This document shows positions 1 to 7,700 of a stretch of DNA of 15,303 bases, piece after piece. Origin of the DNA: an uncultured Desulfovibrio sp. (GTDB lineage Bacteria > Desulfobacterota > Desulfovibrionia > Desulfovibrionales > Desulfovibrionaceae); the NCBI GenBank assembly GCA_900547595.1, contig URHE01000044.1:1-15303 (forward strand), given 5' to 3'. Below the pieces are notes generated by a model. It was given only the letters and a program-made list of their open reading frames with translations, was not told the DNA's origin and did no database searches. Numbering within the stretch: position 1 is the stretch's first letter; the number at the start of each line of letters is the position of its first letter. The translations under genes were made by a program, and so were the position numbers.

Positions 1-843
1 GGAGGCGGGGATGGCGGGCACGGGAACGGCGCTGCCGGTCGCGGCGCTTGCGGTTTTTGCCGGTGCCGCCGGCGTTCCGCTGGTGGCCGGGGCCTGCGCT
101 GCCGGGGGAAGGTCGACAGGCGGCAGGGCTGCCGGAGCGGACGCGCTCTGGGCGGCCAGGGTGCCGGACGGCCCGGCGACGGCTTCCGGATGGCCAACGC
201 TGCCGGTGGCGCCCGCGCTTCGTTCCGCCTGGCTCCGTTCCGTCTGGGCCCGCGCCGTTCTGGAAACAGCGGCTGGGGCCGGGATCGGCGTTGGCGCGGC
301 TGCCGGGTCGATCATCCTGCCGATGGGGGACGTTGCCGCGGCGCCTTGCGTGTCGGGAGTGGCCGCGGCGGAGGCGGGAGCGCCCTGCGCGGCCTGATTG
401 CGGGCGGCGGCCGCCCTGCGCGCCGAGGCGAGGAGAGCTTCGGCCCGGCTGTTGGGATGCGTTGCCCTGGCCACCGGGGCGGAACCCGCCGCAGGCGCCG
501 TTGCCGTTGTGGCCGGAGTTGCGGATGCTGCCGTCGGCGTTACCGCCGCGGTCGCGGGGGAGGCGTTCGGCGCCGGCGCCGGCGGCACGATGGGCACCAC
601 GGTCATGGAGGTCTTTTTACCGTTGCGGTTGCGGACCTCATAGACGCGGTTGTTGAGCTGCGCCACCTGGGAATTGAGGGACGAGACGCTTGTTTCAAGA
701 TTTTTCAGGCGTTGCTCGTTTTCCCGCAGAAGCCGGGTGTTGGTTTCGCTTGTGGATTCGAGCTTGTGCACCTGGCCGTTGGAAGCACAGCCAAGCATGC
801 CCAGGGCCAGCGCCATGACCGGGATCGTCAGGAAGTTTTTCAT
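1..843 (-). CDS. Lipoprotein with N-terminal coiled coil and Ala/Pro-rich region (partial, C-terminus off the window)
   Basis: The reverse strand is open from an ATG at 843 to the window edge (281 codons, no stop), so the gene is truncated by the window, not by mutation. The N-terminus is a type II signal peptide: two-residue Lys-containing start, hydrophobic core, and lipobox MLGC with Cys19 as the predicted lipidated residue. The next residues (A, S) give no inner-membrane retention Asp, so the outer membrane is likely. Residues about 25-72 form a heptad-like coiled coil (KLES..., RLKNLETSVSSLNSQVAQL). From about residue 80 to the edge the protein is almost entirely Ala, Pro, Thr and Ser, probably a disordered wall-spanning linker. 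A purine-rich Shine-Dalgarno (GGAGGGG) lies just before the ATG. The layout recalls YbgF/CpoB-type envelope proteins, whose TPR domain would be off-window; this is inference. It is divergent from the membrane-protein gene at 1015. Confidence 0.8.
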   Translation of the reverse strand, partial: MKNFLTIPVMALALGMLGCASNGQVHKLESTSETNTRLLRENEQRLKNLETSVSSLNSQVAQLNNRVYEVRNRNGKKTSMTVVPIVPPAPAPNASPATAAVTPTAASATPATTATAPAAGSAPVARATHPNSRAEALLASARRAAAARNQAAQGAPASAAATPDTQGAAATSPIGRMIDPAAAPTPIPAPAAVSRTARAQTERSQAERSAGATGSVGHPEAVAGPSGTLAAQSASAPAALPPVDLPPAAQAPATSGTPAAPAKTASAATGSAVPVPAIPAS

Positions 844-863
844 TTCCCCCTCCGGCTTTTTTG

Positions 864-919
864 TGCCCCAAAGTGACGGATATTTCAAGGAGTCTTGCGG
901 GACGGGCGTTTTTGGGGCA
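864..919. repeat. 9-bp inverted repeat in the divergent intergenic region
   Basis: TGCCCCAAA at 864-872 is perfectly complemented by TTTGGGGCA at 911-919, with 38 nt between the arms. It lies between the divergent starts at 843 (minus) and 1015 (plus), where control elements for both genes are expected. It could be a two-half-site operator or a weak 5'-leader stem. I see no convincing -35/-10 pair for either gene here. Chance cannot be ruled out. Confidence 0.35.
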
Positions 920-1014
920 AGAAAGATGCGGTTCCGCCCCGCGCCGGGATGCGTTCCGGCGGGCGGCGGCCCGCAACCCGCAACAGCCGGCATGCGGCAT
1001 GGGAGCCTTTGCGC

Positions 1015-1959
1015 ATGAACGCCCTGGAACAGATACTTTCCGCCTTTCCCCATCTGCGGACGGCAGTTGACGTCCTGAGTATCGTCGTGCCGCTCTCCGC
1101 GCTCTTCGCCTTTGCCGGTATGGGGTTCATTTCGGCCACGGCGCGCATCCTCGCGGACACCAGGGGCAGGAGCTCCTTTGAAAAATGCGCGCGGCAGCTT
1201 GCCTTTCTGGGCATGATGCTCGGCTGGATACTGCTCGTGGGCGGCCGGGTCTGGCTGCATTTCACGCGGGATGTCTATGTGCCGGGCAGCGTAAGCGCCT
1301 ATTTTCTGGAAATGAGCTGGCTGCTCCTGAGCCTGGGGGTCATGCTGAACAGCGTGTATTATACGCTGTGGCGCGTGCTCAGGGAACTGCCCATCCTGCA
1401 CGCGACCATCGGCATGATCAGCGCCGCGCAAAGCAGTTTTGCCGTTATCGTTGTCCTTGGCACGGCGCGCCTGCTGGCGGCCTTTGCCCATCCGCAGGCC
1501 GCGGCCCCCGGACTGCAAAATCTGCTGCCGGATGCCTGGTCCTCGCCGTTGTGGACGGCCATGGCCTGCACCCCGTTCCTTCTGGTGGCCGTGCCCGCCG
1601 CCGTCGGCGCGTTCTGGCTGCCGCTCCGGCGCACGCGCGACGACTTCGGCCGCGACCATTACAATACCATGATCCCCTGGTGCGCCGCGTGGGCGCGCAA
1701 TGCCTGGGCCATGCTCTGGCTGGCGCTCATGGCGTTCACCGCCGTCCGTATCTCCCAGACCTGGGGCAGCGGAGGCTTCACCGTGCAGGAGGCCATTCTG
1801 GAAAGCACGCGCCTTCTGCTCTGGCTCATTCCCGTTCTGCTCTGGACGCTGGTGCGGCGCAGCCCCGTGGCCCTGCGCCACAAGCCCACCCTTGCGGCGG
1901 CACTGCTCATCGTCATGGGCTTCATGCTTCCGTATTATCTGGACCTCACGGCCTTTTAG
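1015..1959 (+). CDS. Polytopic inner-membrane protein of unknown function, about eight transmembrane segments
   Basis: A 314-residue protein. The reading frame is open back to an ATG at 895, but those extra 40 residues are Arg/Gly-rich, non-hydrophobic and lie in the divergent promoter region. I chose the ATG at 1015, preceded by GGGAG about ten bases upstream. I count eight hydrophobic segments, roughly at residues 14-36, 60-80, 95-117, 125-155, 172-198, 218-240, 256-275 and 288-308. Trp, Arg and Tyr sit at several segment ends, and a short charged loop (RRTRDDFGRDHYN) separates segments 5 and 6. There is no CXXCH haem motif, nucleotide-binding loop or transporter signature that I recognise. 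It is transcribed alone and ends in a terminator shared with the convergent glycosyltransferase gene. It could be an uncharacterised transporter or a subunit of a membrane redox complex; I cannot choose. Confidence 0.8.
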   Translation: MNALEQILSAFPHLRTAVDVLSIVVPLSALFAFAGMGFISATARILADTRGRSSFEKCARQLAFLGMMLGWILLVGGRVWLHFTRDVYVPGSVSAYFLEMSWLLLSLGVMLNSVYYTLWRVLRELPILHATIGMISAAQSSFAVIVVLGTARLLAAFAHPQAAAPGLQNLLPDAWSSPLWTAMACTPFLLVAVPAAVGAFWLPLRRTRDDFGRDHYNTMIPWCAAWARNAWAMLWLALMAFTAVRISQTWGSGGFTVQEAILESTRLLLWLIPVLLWTLVRRSPVALRHKPTLAAALLIVMGFMLPYYLDLTAF

Positions 1960-1996
1960 CCCCCCCCTGCCGGCCGTCCGGAGCGGGCTATTTTTT
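1957..1996 (+). terminator. Rho-independent terminator of the membrane-protein gene
   Basis: The stop codon begins the stem: TAGCCC at 1957-1962 pairs with GGGCTA at 1985-1990, and an inner CCGG/CCGG stem (1970-1973 with 1978-1981) closes on a CCGT loop. Six T residues follow at 1991-1996. The stem is interrupted by an internal loop. The right arm and T-tract overlap the last codons of the convergent glycosyltransferase gene. No T-tract exists for minus-strand transcripts. Confidence 0.6.
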
Positions 1997-3253
1997 GTAT
2001 TGCCTGCGCCATTCATCCAGAAAGAGCAAGCTGGTCTCCGCTTCATTGAGGGGACCGGCGCGTCGGCGCAGCCGGTCCATGACATCCGCGAAGGCCGCGT
2101 GCGGCGGCAGCCCGAGCCCGGCGGTGAGCCGCGCCAGTTCCTCGCGCAACGGGGCGTCGAGGGAGGGCGTGTCCCCGTCCTCATGCCGGTCGTCCCGCCA
2201 CGGACCAAGCCGGGTCTCCATGGCGTCGAGCAGCGTTGTCATGCGCTGCTGGTAGGTATGTTCGGCGAGCACGCGCTCCCGCGCGCGGCGCGCGCAGGCA
2301 TCCCGCTCCTGCGGATGTGCAAGGAAGTAGTCGATTTTCCGGTAAAATTCTTCGGACGTTTCAAAGGTCGCCAGTTCATCCGGGGCAAAGAGATCGTCCA
2401 TGAGCGAACGGTGGTCCACAAGCTGGAACGCCCCCATGGCCGCCAGCTCGAAGGTGCGCGGATTGACGAAATCCCCATGGCTGACGATGTCCTGCGCCGA
2501 CATGCTGGAGTGCAGGTTGAGATTCACCCTGGCGGCATTGTATATCCTGACGCTTTCCTCCTCGCTGATGCGTTGCCCCTGGCGCTGGATATTGGCCGCC
2601 AGCAGGGGCTCCCCCTCCCAGTCTGACCCCCATATCCTGAAATCCCTGCCGGCGAGCGGCCGAAAGGCCACCCGCCGGTTGGGGTAGCCCGCGCCGAGAA
2701 AGGCGATGTCCGAGCCGTATTCCCGCTGTTCATCGGGGCTCAGCGCCAGGGGCCTGTGAAATTCCGGCAGGGCCGCCAGCGGCAGGTAGAGGGCATGGGG
2801 CTGGCCGATGGCGGCGAGTTCCGCAAGGAAGGGTTCCTTCTGGATGACCGCGAACAGGTCATACAGCGGCGCATAGGTCTGCCAGTAGGTAAAGAGCCGG
2901 TGATCTTCCACAAACCACATGGCCGTGCGCACGCCCGCGCGGCGCAGCCGCTGGAGCAGGCCGCGGCTCATGGGCGCCTGGGCCAGCGCGAGCACAAGAT
3001 GGGGTTCCAGTTCCTCGACCTGCGCCCAGATGGCCTGGGCGACCACCTGCAGAAAGGCGGCTTCAAGCGGCGCCCTGCGGGCGGGCGTGAGGTCAAGCCT
3101 GCCCAGGCCCGTGAATGCGGGGTGAAGTTCCGGGGCCTCGAACACGCGCACCGTATGCCCGATGTCGCCCAGGGCGCGCGCGCAATAGCGGCCGATGGGC
3201 AGGGAGCCGCCGTACATGGGCAGCACCACAAGAATGCGCAGGGCCTGTGTCAT
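1988..3253 (-). CDS. CgeB-family glycosyltransferase
   Basis: A 421-residue protein starting at 3253 behind a strong GGGAGG ribosome site; the frame is open further upstream but only inside the preceding gene. The N-terminus (RILVVLPMYGGSLPIGRYCARALGDIG) is a Rossmann-like GT-B start. The C-terminal half has the CgeB/Glyco_trans_1_2 pattern: FLGAGYPNRR, a stretch NLNLHSS, NPRTFELAAMGAFQLVD starting at N264, a DELATFETSEEFYRKIDYFL segment, and AEHTYQQRM near the end. The family transfers sugars from nucleotide donors; the acceptor cannot be told from sequence. It shares an ATGA overlap with the upstream GT9 gene, so the two are likely translationally coupled and act on one glycan (lipopolysaccharide, flagellin or another surface polymer). 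Family call is firm, substrate unknown. Confidence 0.85.
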   Translation of the reverse strand: MTQALRILVVLPMYGGSLPIGRYCARALGDIGHTVRVFEAPELHPAFTGLGRLDLTPARRAPLEAAFLQVVAQAIWAQVEELEPHLVLALAQAPMSRGLLQRLRRAGVRTAMWFVEDHRLFTYWQTYAPLYDLFAVIQKEPFLAELAAIGQPHALYLPLAALPEFHRPLALSPDEQREYGSDIAFLGAGYPNRRVAFRPLAGRDFRIWGSDWEGEPLLAANIQRQGQRISEEESVRIYNAARVNLNLHSSMSAQDIVSHGDFVNPRTFELAAMGAFQLVDHRSLMDDLFAPDELATFETSEEFYRKIDYFLAHPQERDACARRARERVLAEHTYQQRMTTLLDAMETRLGPWRDDRHEDGDTPSLDAPLREELARLTAGLGLPPHAAFADVMDRLRRRAGPLNEAETSLLFLDEWRRQYKK

Positions 3254-4530
3254 GCGTACCTCCCTTGCGGCAGCATCCATTCGGAGTCGGGCAGCAGAAG
3301 TTCCCGGAGCCGGTGCGGGCCACCGGTTTTTTCCGGGGCACCGGGCGCGGCGTCCTCCACCGCTCCCGACGGGAGGCCCAGCCATTCCGCCAGCAGGGCG
3401 CGGGCCCCCCGGCGCAGGGGCGCATCCGCGTCGCTGCCCGCCGAGAGGCGCAGCGTCGCCCCAAGACCATCCAGCCCGCTTTGCCAGCACTGCAAACCGG
3501 CGGGCAGCGTGGGCGCGGCGGTCGCATCAGGTGCGGCCCAGGCGCGGGCCAGCAGGCGCGGAAAGCTCTCATCCCGAAAAACGTCAAGGCAGGCCACATT
3601 GCGGGGGCACGGGGCGAATTCAAGGCAGGGCGCGCAGGGAGGGCTGGCCTGCCATACGTTGTGCCCGAGGCCATAGGGGCCGGTTTCGTGACACCATGCG
3701 GACGAGAGGAAGAAGGCCAGCGTGGGCACCCCCAGATGCGCGGCCAGATGCATGACGCCCGTATCGGGCGTGACAAGCGCATCCAGCCCGGTGATGGCAT
3801 CCGCAAGGCCCTGCCAGTCCGTTTTGCCGCTGAGGTCCTCGACCCGCGCCGTCATTTTGGGCGGCAGCAGCCGCAGGAGCCTGTGCGCGGCGGGACGTTC
3901 GGCGGTGCTGCCCAAAAGGACGACGCGCGGGCTCCCCAGAAGGCCGAAGAGCGTCTGGATCACACTCGCCAGCACGGGCGTCGGCAGCGAACGGCGCGCC
4001 TCGCGCCCGGCAAGCGCCACGCCAAGGCCCCGGCCTCCGGGCCGTGCCACGGGATTGACGCGCTCCGGCGCCAGCGGGGAGGGCGCGAACCAGGCCCAGA
4101 AATCCACCAGATTCAGGGGGGAGGCCCGCCGTCTCCGGCTCAGCCGAAAGGCGATCCGGGCCCATGGGGAACGGAGAAGGCCGCCCTCCGAGGCCGGGGC
4201 CGGGCGGTAGCCGATGACCGTTTCCGGGGAAAAAAGGCGGCAGATGGCTCCGGTAAGGCCGGAAAAGTTGCAGTTGTAGACCGCATCCGGGCGGAGCGCG
4301 CGCATCGCGGCAAAGGCCGGGCGGTTCGCCGCCATGGCCCGCGCCTCGTCATGCCCGTGGAGAAAGAGCGGGTGGATGACGGCATCCGGATAGAGCAGAT
4401 GCGCCAGCTTTTCCAGGCTTTCATCCACGGCAAGATGCACCCGGCCCTGCGTCTGGAGGGAAAGGATGAGCCGCTTGCTTTGGACAAGATCACCAAAGCG
4501 CGCGGCCTGCAAGACAAGGAAGTTCTCCAT
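3250..4530 (-). CDS. GT9 heptosyltransferase-family glycosyltransferase
   Basis: A 426-residue protein. I start it at the ATG at 4530 (MENFLVLQAARFGDLVQSKR), which matches the usual GT9 opening; 23 further in-frame codons upstream look non-coding. The hallmark acceptor/donor motif TPDTGVMHLAAHLGVP is present, with D256 the Asp of the DTG. GT9 enzymes typically move heptose from ADP-heptose onto lipopolysaccharide core, though the family also serves other glycans. Just after the motif is a cysteine cluster, C299, C302, C308 and C314 (CxxC-x5-C-x5-C). The protein is longer than the usual 330-350 residues, with a C-terminal extension of about 90 residues. The stop overlaps the start of the CgeB-like gene (ATGA). 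dnaE is upstream on the same strand, 227 nt away, with a possible separate promoter between. Confidence 0.85.
   Translation of the reverse strand: MENFLVLQAARFGDLVQSKRLILSLQTQGRVHLAVDESLEKLAHLLYPDAVIHPLFLHGHDEARAMAANRPAFAAMRALRPDAVYNCNFSGLTGAICRLFSPETVIGYRPAPASEGGLLRSPWARIAFRLSRRRRASPLNLVDFWAWFAPSPLAPERVNPVARPGGRGLGVALAGREARRSLPTPVLASVIQTLFGLLGSPRVVLLGSTAERPAAHRLLRLLPPKMTARVEDLSGKTDWQGLADAITGLDALVTPDTGVMHLAAHLGVPTLAFFLSSAWCHETGPYGLGHNVWQASPPCAPCLEFAPCPRNVACLDVFRDESFPRLLARAWAAPDATAAPTLPAGLQCWQSGLDGLGATLRLSAGSDADAPLRRGARALLAEWLGLPSGAVEDAAPGAPEKTGGPHRLRELLLPDSEWMLPQGRYA
3259..3264 (-). promoter_or_regulatory. Ribosome-binding site of the CgeB-like gene
   Basis: GGGAGG on the minus strand, five bases before the ATG at 3253. 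It lies inside the end of the GT9 gene and fixes the start, even though the reading frame extends about 79 codons further upstream. Confidence 0.7.
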
Positions 4531-4587
4531 CGGGCACTCTCGCGGAGGGGGCCGGAGCGGGAATCCGGCCATGACATTCGCTGCCGC

Positions 4588-4616
4588 ATGGTAGTCCATG
4601 CCCCGGCGGGAGACAA
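4588..4616 (-). promoter_or_regulatory. Possible sigma70-like promoter for the glycosyltransferase pair
   Basis: On the minus strand TTGTCT (4611-4616) and TACCAT (4588-4593) are separated by exactly 17 nt, about 58 nt before the GT9 start. Each box matches the consensus at four of six positions. It is plausible in the 227-nt gap after dnaE, but weak enough that read-through from dnaE is an alternative. Confidence 0.35.
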
Positions 4617-4632
4617 GCGGGCCTGTTCACGA

Positions 4633-4663
4633 GGGAACGAAGGATTCGTTCCCGGCGGGAACG
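4633..4663. repeat. Overlapping inverted repeats forming two alternative hairpins
   Basis: GGGAACGAA (4633-4641) pairs perfectly with TTCGTTCCC (4645-4653) across a 3-nt loop. The second arm can instead pair its CGTTCCC (4647-4653) with GGGAACG (4657-4663) across another 3-nt loop. The two hairpins exclude each other. No U-tract follows on either strand. They lie between dnaE and the glycosyltransferases. Confidence 0.6.
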
Positions 4664-4690
4664 GCAGAAGAGCGTGCGGGACATGCCCCG

Positions 4691-4728
4691 CGCGGGAAGG
4701 GAGCGCGTCCCTCTCCCGCGGCGGTTTT
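4691..4728 (+). other. Strong hairpin with a T-tract on the strand opposite to dnaE
   Basis: CGCGGGA (4691-4697) and AGGGA (4698-4702) pair with TCCCT (4708-4712) and TCCCGCG (4714-4720), giving a 12-bp stem with one bulged base and a 5-nt loop. TTTTT follows at 4724-4728 on the plus strand. The hairpin lies just past the dnaE stop, where a dnaE terminator is expected, but on the minus strand the A-run comes before the stem and no U-run follows. It would terminate plus-strand (antisense) transcription, or act on dnaE mRNA only as a 3' stem. Confidence 0.45.
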
Positions 4729-4757
4729 TCCTCCGCGGACGGGGCGGCGCCGTTGCG

Positions 4758-7700
4758 CTACGCGACCGCGTTCCGGTCTTCCGCGGCCCAGGCGGCAAGG
4801 GCTCTGGTCAGTTCCGGGCCGGGCCGCACCTTGAGGGCGGCGTCCAGCCGCAGGCGGCACTCGCAGCCGTCCAGGCAGACGACGGCTTCCGTTTCCACCT
4901 CTCCTGCATGGCTTTCCAGAATATTCCGCAAGGCCAGGATGTCCGCCCGGCCCAGGCGGTGCGCCGGTATCTCCACCTGAATGGGCGTATCGCTTTCGGC
5001 GCAGACATCGGCCAGCAGGCGCACGCGCTGGCCGAGCAGCTTGCACTCGGCGGCGGGCGCTTCGTTTTCCTCTTCCGCCTCAGGATTTTCGCGGTTGCCC
5101 TCTCCCTGGCTTTCCAGCCGCGCCGTCAGGCACAAGGGTTGTTCGCCCCGGATGAGCTCGCGCGCCTCGGCATAGTCTTTGGGGAAGAAGGTCACTTCCG
5201 CATGGCCGGTGAAATCCTCCACGGCCACAAAGGCCATGCGGTCACCGCGTTTGGTGACGACCTCGCGCACGCTGGTCACAAGAACGGCGCAGTTGACCCG
5301 CGCGCCGGCGAAAAGTTCATGCAGCGCTTCAAGTGTCGTGAGGCCCAGGCGCGGGATCTCGCGGTTATAGGGCTGGAGCGGATGGCTGGTGAGGAAGAAG
5401 CCCAGGGCTTCCTTTTCCGCCTTGAGCTTGAGGTCGTCGGCCATTTCCGGGAGCGCCGCTTCCGGGCAGTCGAGGCCGATGCCGGGCAGCGGCGCGCTCT
5501 CCTGCGGCGGAGCCATGGCCAGCAGCGAGACTTGCGGGGAGTTCCGGGCCCTGGCCTTTTTCTGCGCACGCAGGACGACCAGCTCCAGCGCGGCGAGCAG
5601 GGCCGCGCGGGGCACGCCGAAACAGTCGCAGGCGCCGCCCTTGATGAGCGATTCCAGAACGCGCTTGGTGACCTTGCGCAGGTTTACCCGGCAGCACATG
5701 TCGAACAGCGAGGCAAATTCGCCGCCTTCGGCTCTGGCTTCCACAATTTCACGTATGGCTTCATCGCCCACGTTCTTGATGCCGCCGAGGCCGAAGATCA
5801 CGCGGCCGCCCCTGGCGGAAAACTCGCGCTCGCTCTCGTTCACCGAAGGCTGGGCCACCTCGATGCCCATGTCCTTGCAGGCGGCGACGTATTTGAGGAG
5901 CTTGTCCTGGTTGCCCATCTCCGAAGTGAGCAGGGCCGCCATGAATTCCACCTTGTGGTGGACCTTGAGGTACGCCGTGAAGTAGGAAATGAGCGCATAG
6001 GCGGCCGAATGCGACTTGTTGAAGCCGTATTCGGCGAATTTTTCCATGAGGTCAAAGATTTCGTTGGCCTTTTCGGCGGCGATGCCGTTCTTTTCCGCCC
6101 CGGCCACAAAGGTCACGCGTTCGCGGGCCATGGCCTCCGGCTTTTTCTTGCCCATGGCGCGGCGCAGCAGGTCCGCCCCGCCCAGTGTATAGCTGGCGAT
6201 GATCTGGGCGATCTGCATCACCTGTTCCTGATAGACGATGACGCCATGGGTGTCGCGCAGGCAGTCCCGCAACGACTCGTGCGGAAAGACCACCGGCACC
6301 TGGCCATGCTTGCGCTTGATGAATTCGTCCACCATGCCCGAACCGAGGGGCCCGGGCCGGTACAGGGCCAGCATGGCGATGATGTCCTCAAAGCAGGAGG
6401 GCCGCAGCATGCGCAGGTACTGGCGCATGCCCGAGCTTTCCACCTGAAAGATGCCGTCCGTGTCGCCACGGGCATAGAGCTCGTAGGTGGCGGCGTCATC
6501 GAGGGAGAGCGTGTCGAGGTCGGGCGGCTCGGCCCCCTGGCGCGCGATGTTGTCCAGCGTGTCCTGGATGAGGGTCATGGTCTTGAGGCCGAGAAAGTCG
6601 AACTTGACCAGTCCGGCCTTTTCGGTCATGGGGCCGTCGAACTGGGTGACAAGTTCGCCGCGCTTGCCGAGATAGAGCGGCAGGTATTCCTCCATGGGCC
6701 TGTCCGAAACCACCAGCCCCGCCGCGTGCGTGGAAGCGTGGCGCGCCAGGCCCTCCAGCCGCCGGGCGGTGTCGAGCAGGCGGCGCACCTGCGGTTCCTC
6801 GTCCTGCAGGCGCTTGAGTTCCGGCTCCAGCTCAAGGGCCTTGTCGATGGTCATCTTCAGGCTTTCGGGCACCAGCTTGGCGATGCGGTCCGTTTCCGCA
6901 AAGCTCATGCCCAGGGCGCGGCCCACATCGCGCACCACGCCCCGCGCCTTCATGGTGCCGAAGGTGGTGATCTGCGCCACCGAACCCTCGCCGTAGGTCT
7001 CCACCATGTGCCGGATCACGTCGCCGCGCCGCCGTTCGCAGAAGTCCACGTCGATATCGGGCAGCGAGACGCGTTCGATATTGAGGAAGCGCTCGAACAG
7101 CAGATTATAGGGCAGCGGATCGAGGTTGGTGATCTTCAGCGCCCAGGCCACCAGGGAACCCGCCGCCGAGCCGCGCCCCGGCCCCACGGGGATGGCGTGG
7201 TTCTTGGCCCAGTTGATGAATTCCTGCACAATGAGAAAATAGCCCGGAAAGCCCATTTCCAGAATGACGTCGATCTCGTGCTGCAGGCGCTCCCGGTAGC
7301 GGGCCGGGTCGATATGTTCGCGGTCCGGGTGCGCCTGAAGGCGCTTTTCCAGCCCCTCCTCGGCCAGCCGCCGGAATTCGGATTCCATGCTCGCGCCTTC
7401 GGGCAGCGGATAGACGGGAAAATAGTGGTGCCCGAAGTCCAGCTCCACCTGGCAGGATTCCGCAATGCGCGCCGTATTGGCGAGCGCCTCGGGCACATGG
7501 CTGAAGGCGCGCTCCATTTCCTCCGTGGTCTTGTAATACAGCTCCCGGGTTTCAAAGCGCATGCGCTTGGGGTCGTCCATGGTGGTCTGCGTCTGGATGC
7601 AGAGCAGCACCTCATGGGCATCCGCATCTTCCGCTTCAAGGTAGTGGCAGTCATTGGTCGCCACAAGCGGCAGGCGCGCGCTTTCCGCCAGCTCCTGCAG

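Noticed and set aside
11..656. Plus-strand frames over the left edge
   Set aside because: They are antisense to the partial lipoprotein gene, which has a signal peptide, lipobox, coiled coil and ribosome site.
895..1014. An N-terminal extension of the eight-helix membrane protein from an ATG at 895
   Set aside because: The extra residues are Arg/Gly-rich, fall in the divergent regulatory region and overlap the inverted repeat; the ATG at 1015 has a ribosome site and precedes the first membrane segment.
3254..3490. A longer start for the CgeB-like gene at 3490
   Set aside because: It would overlap the GT9 gene by 240 nt with low-complexity sequence, whereas the ATG at 3253 has GGGAGG and a family-typical N-terminus.
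3115..4980. A plus-strand open frame of 621 codons over the glycosyltransferases
   Set aside because: It lies antisense to the GT9 gene and runs into dnaE; its translation is a low-complexity Arg/Gly/Ala mix without motifs.
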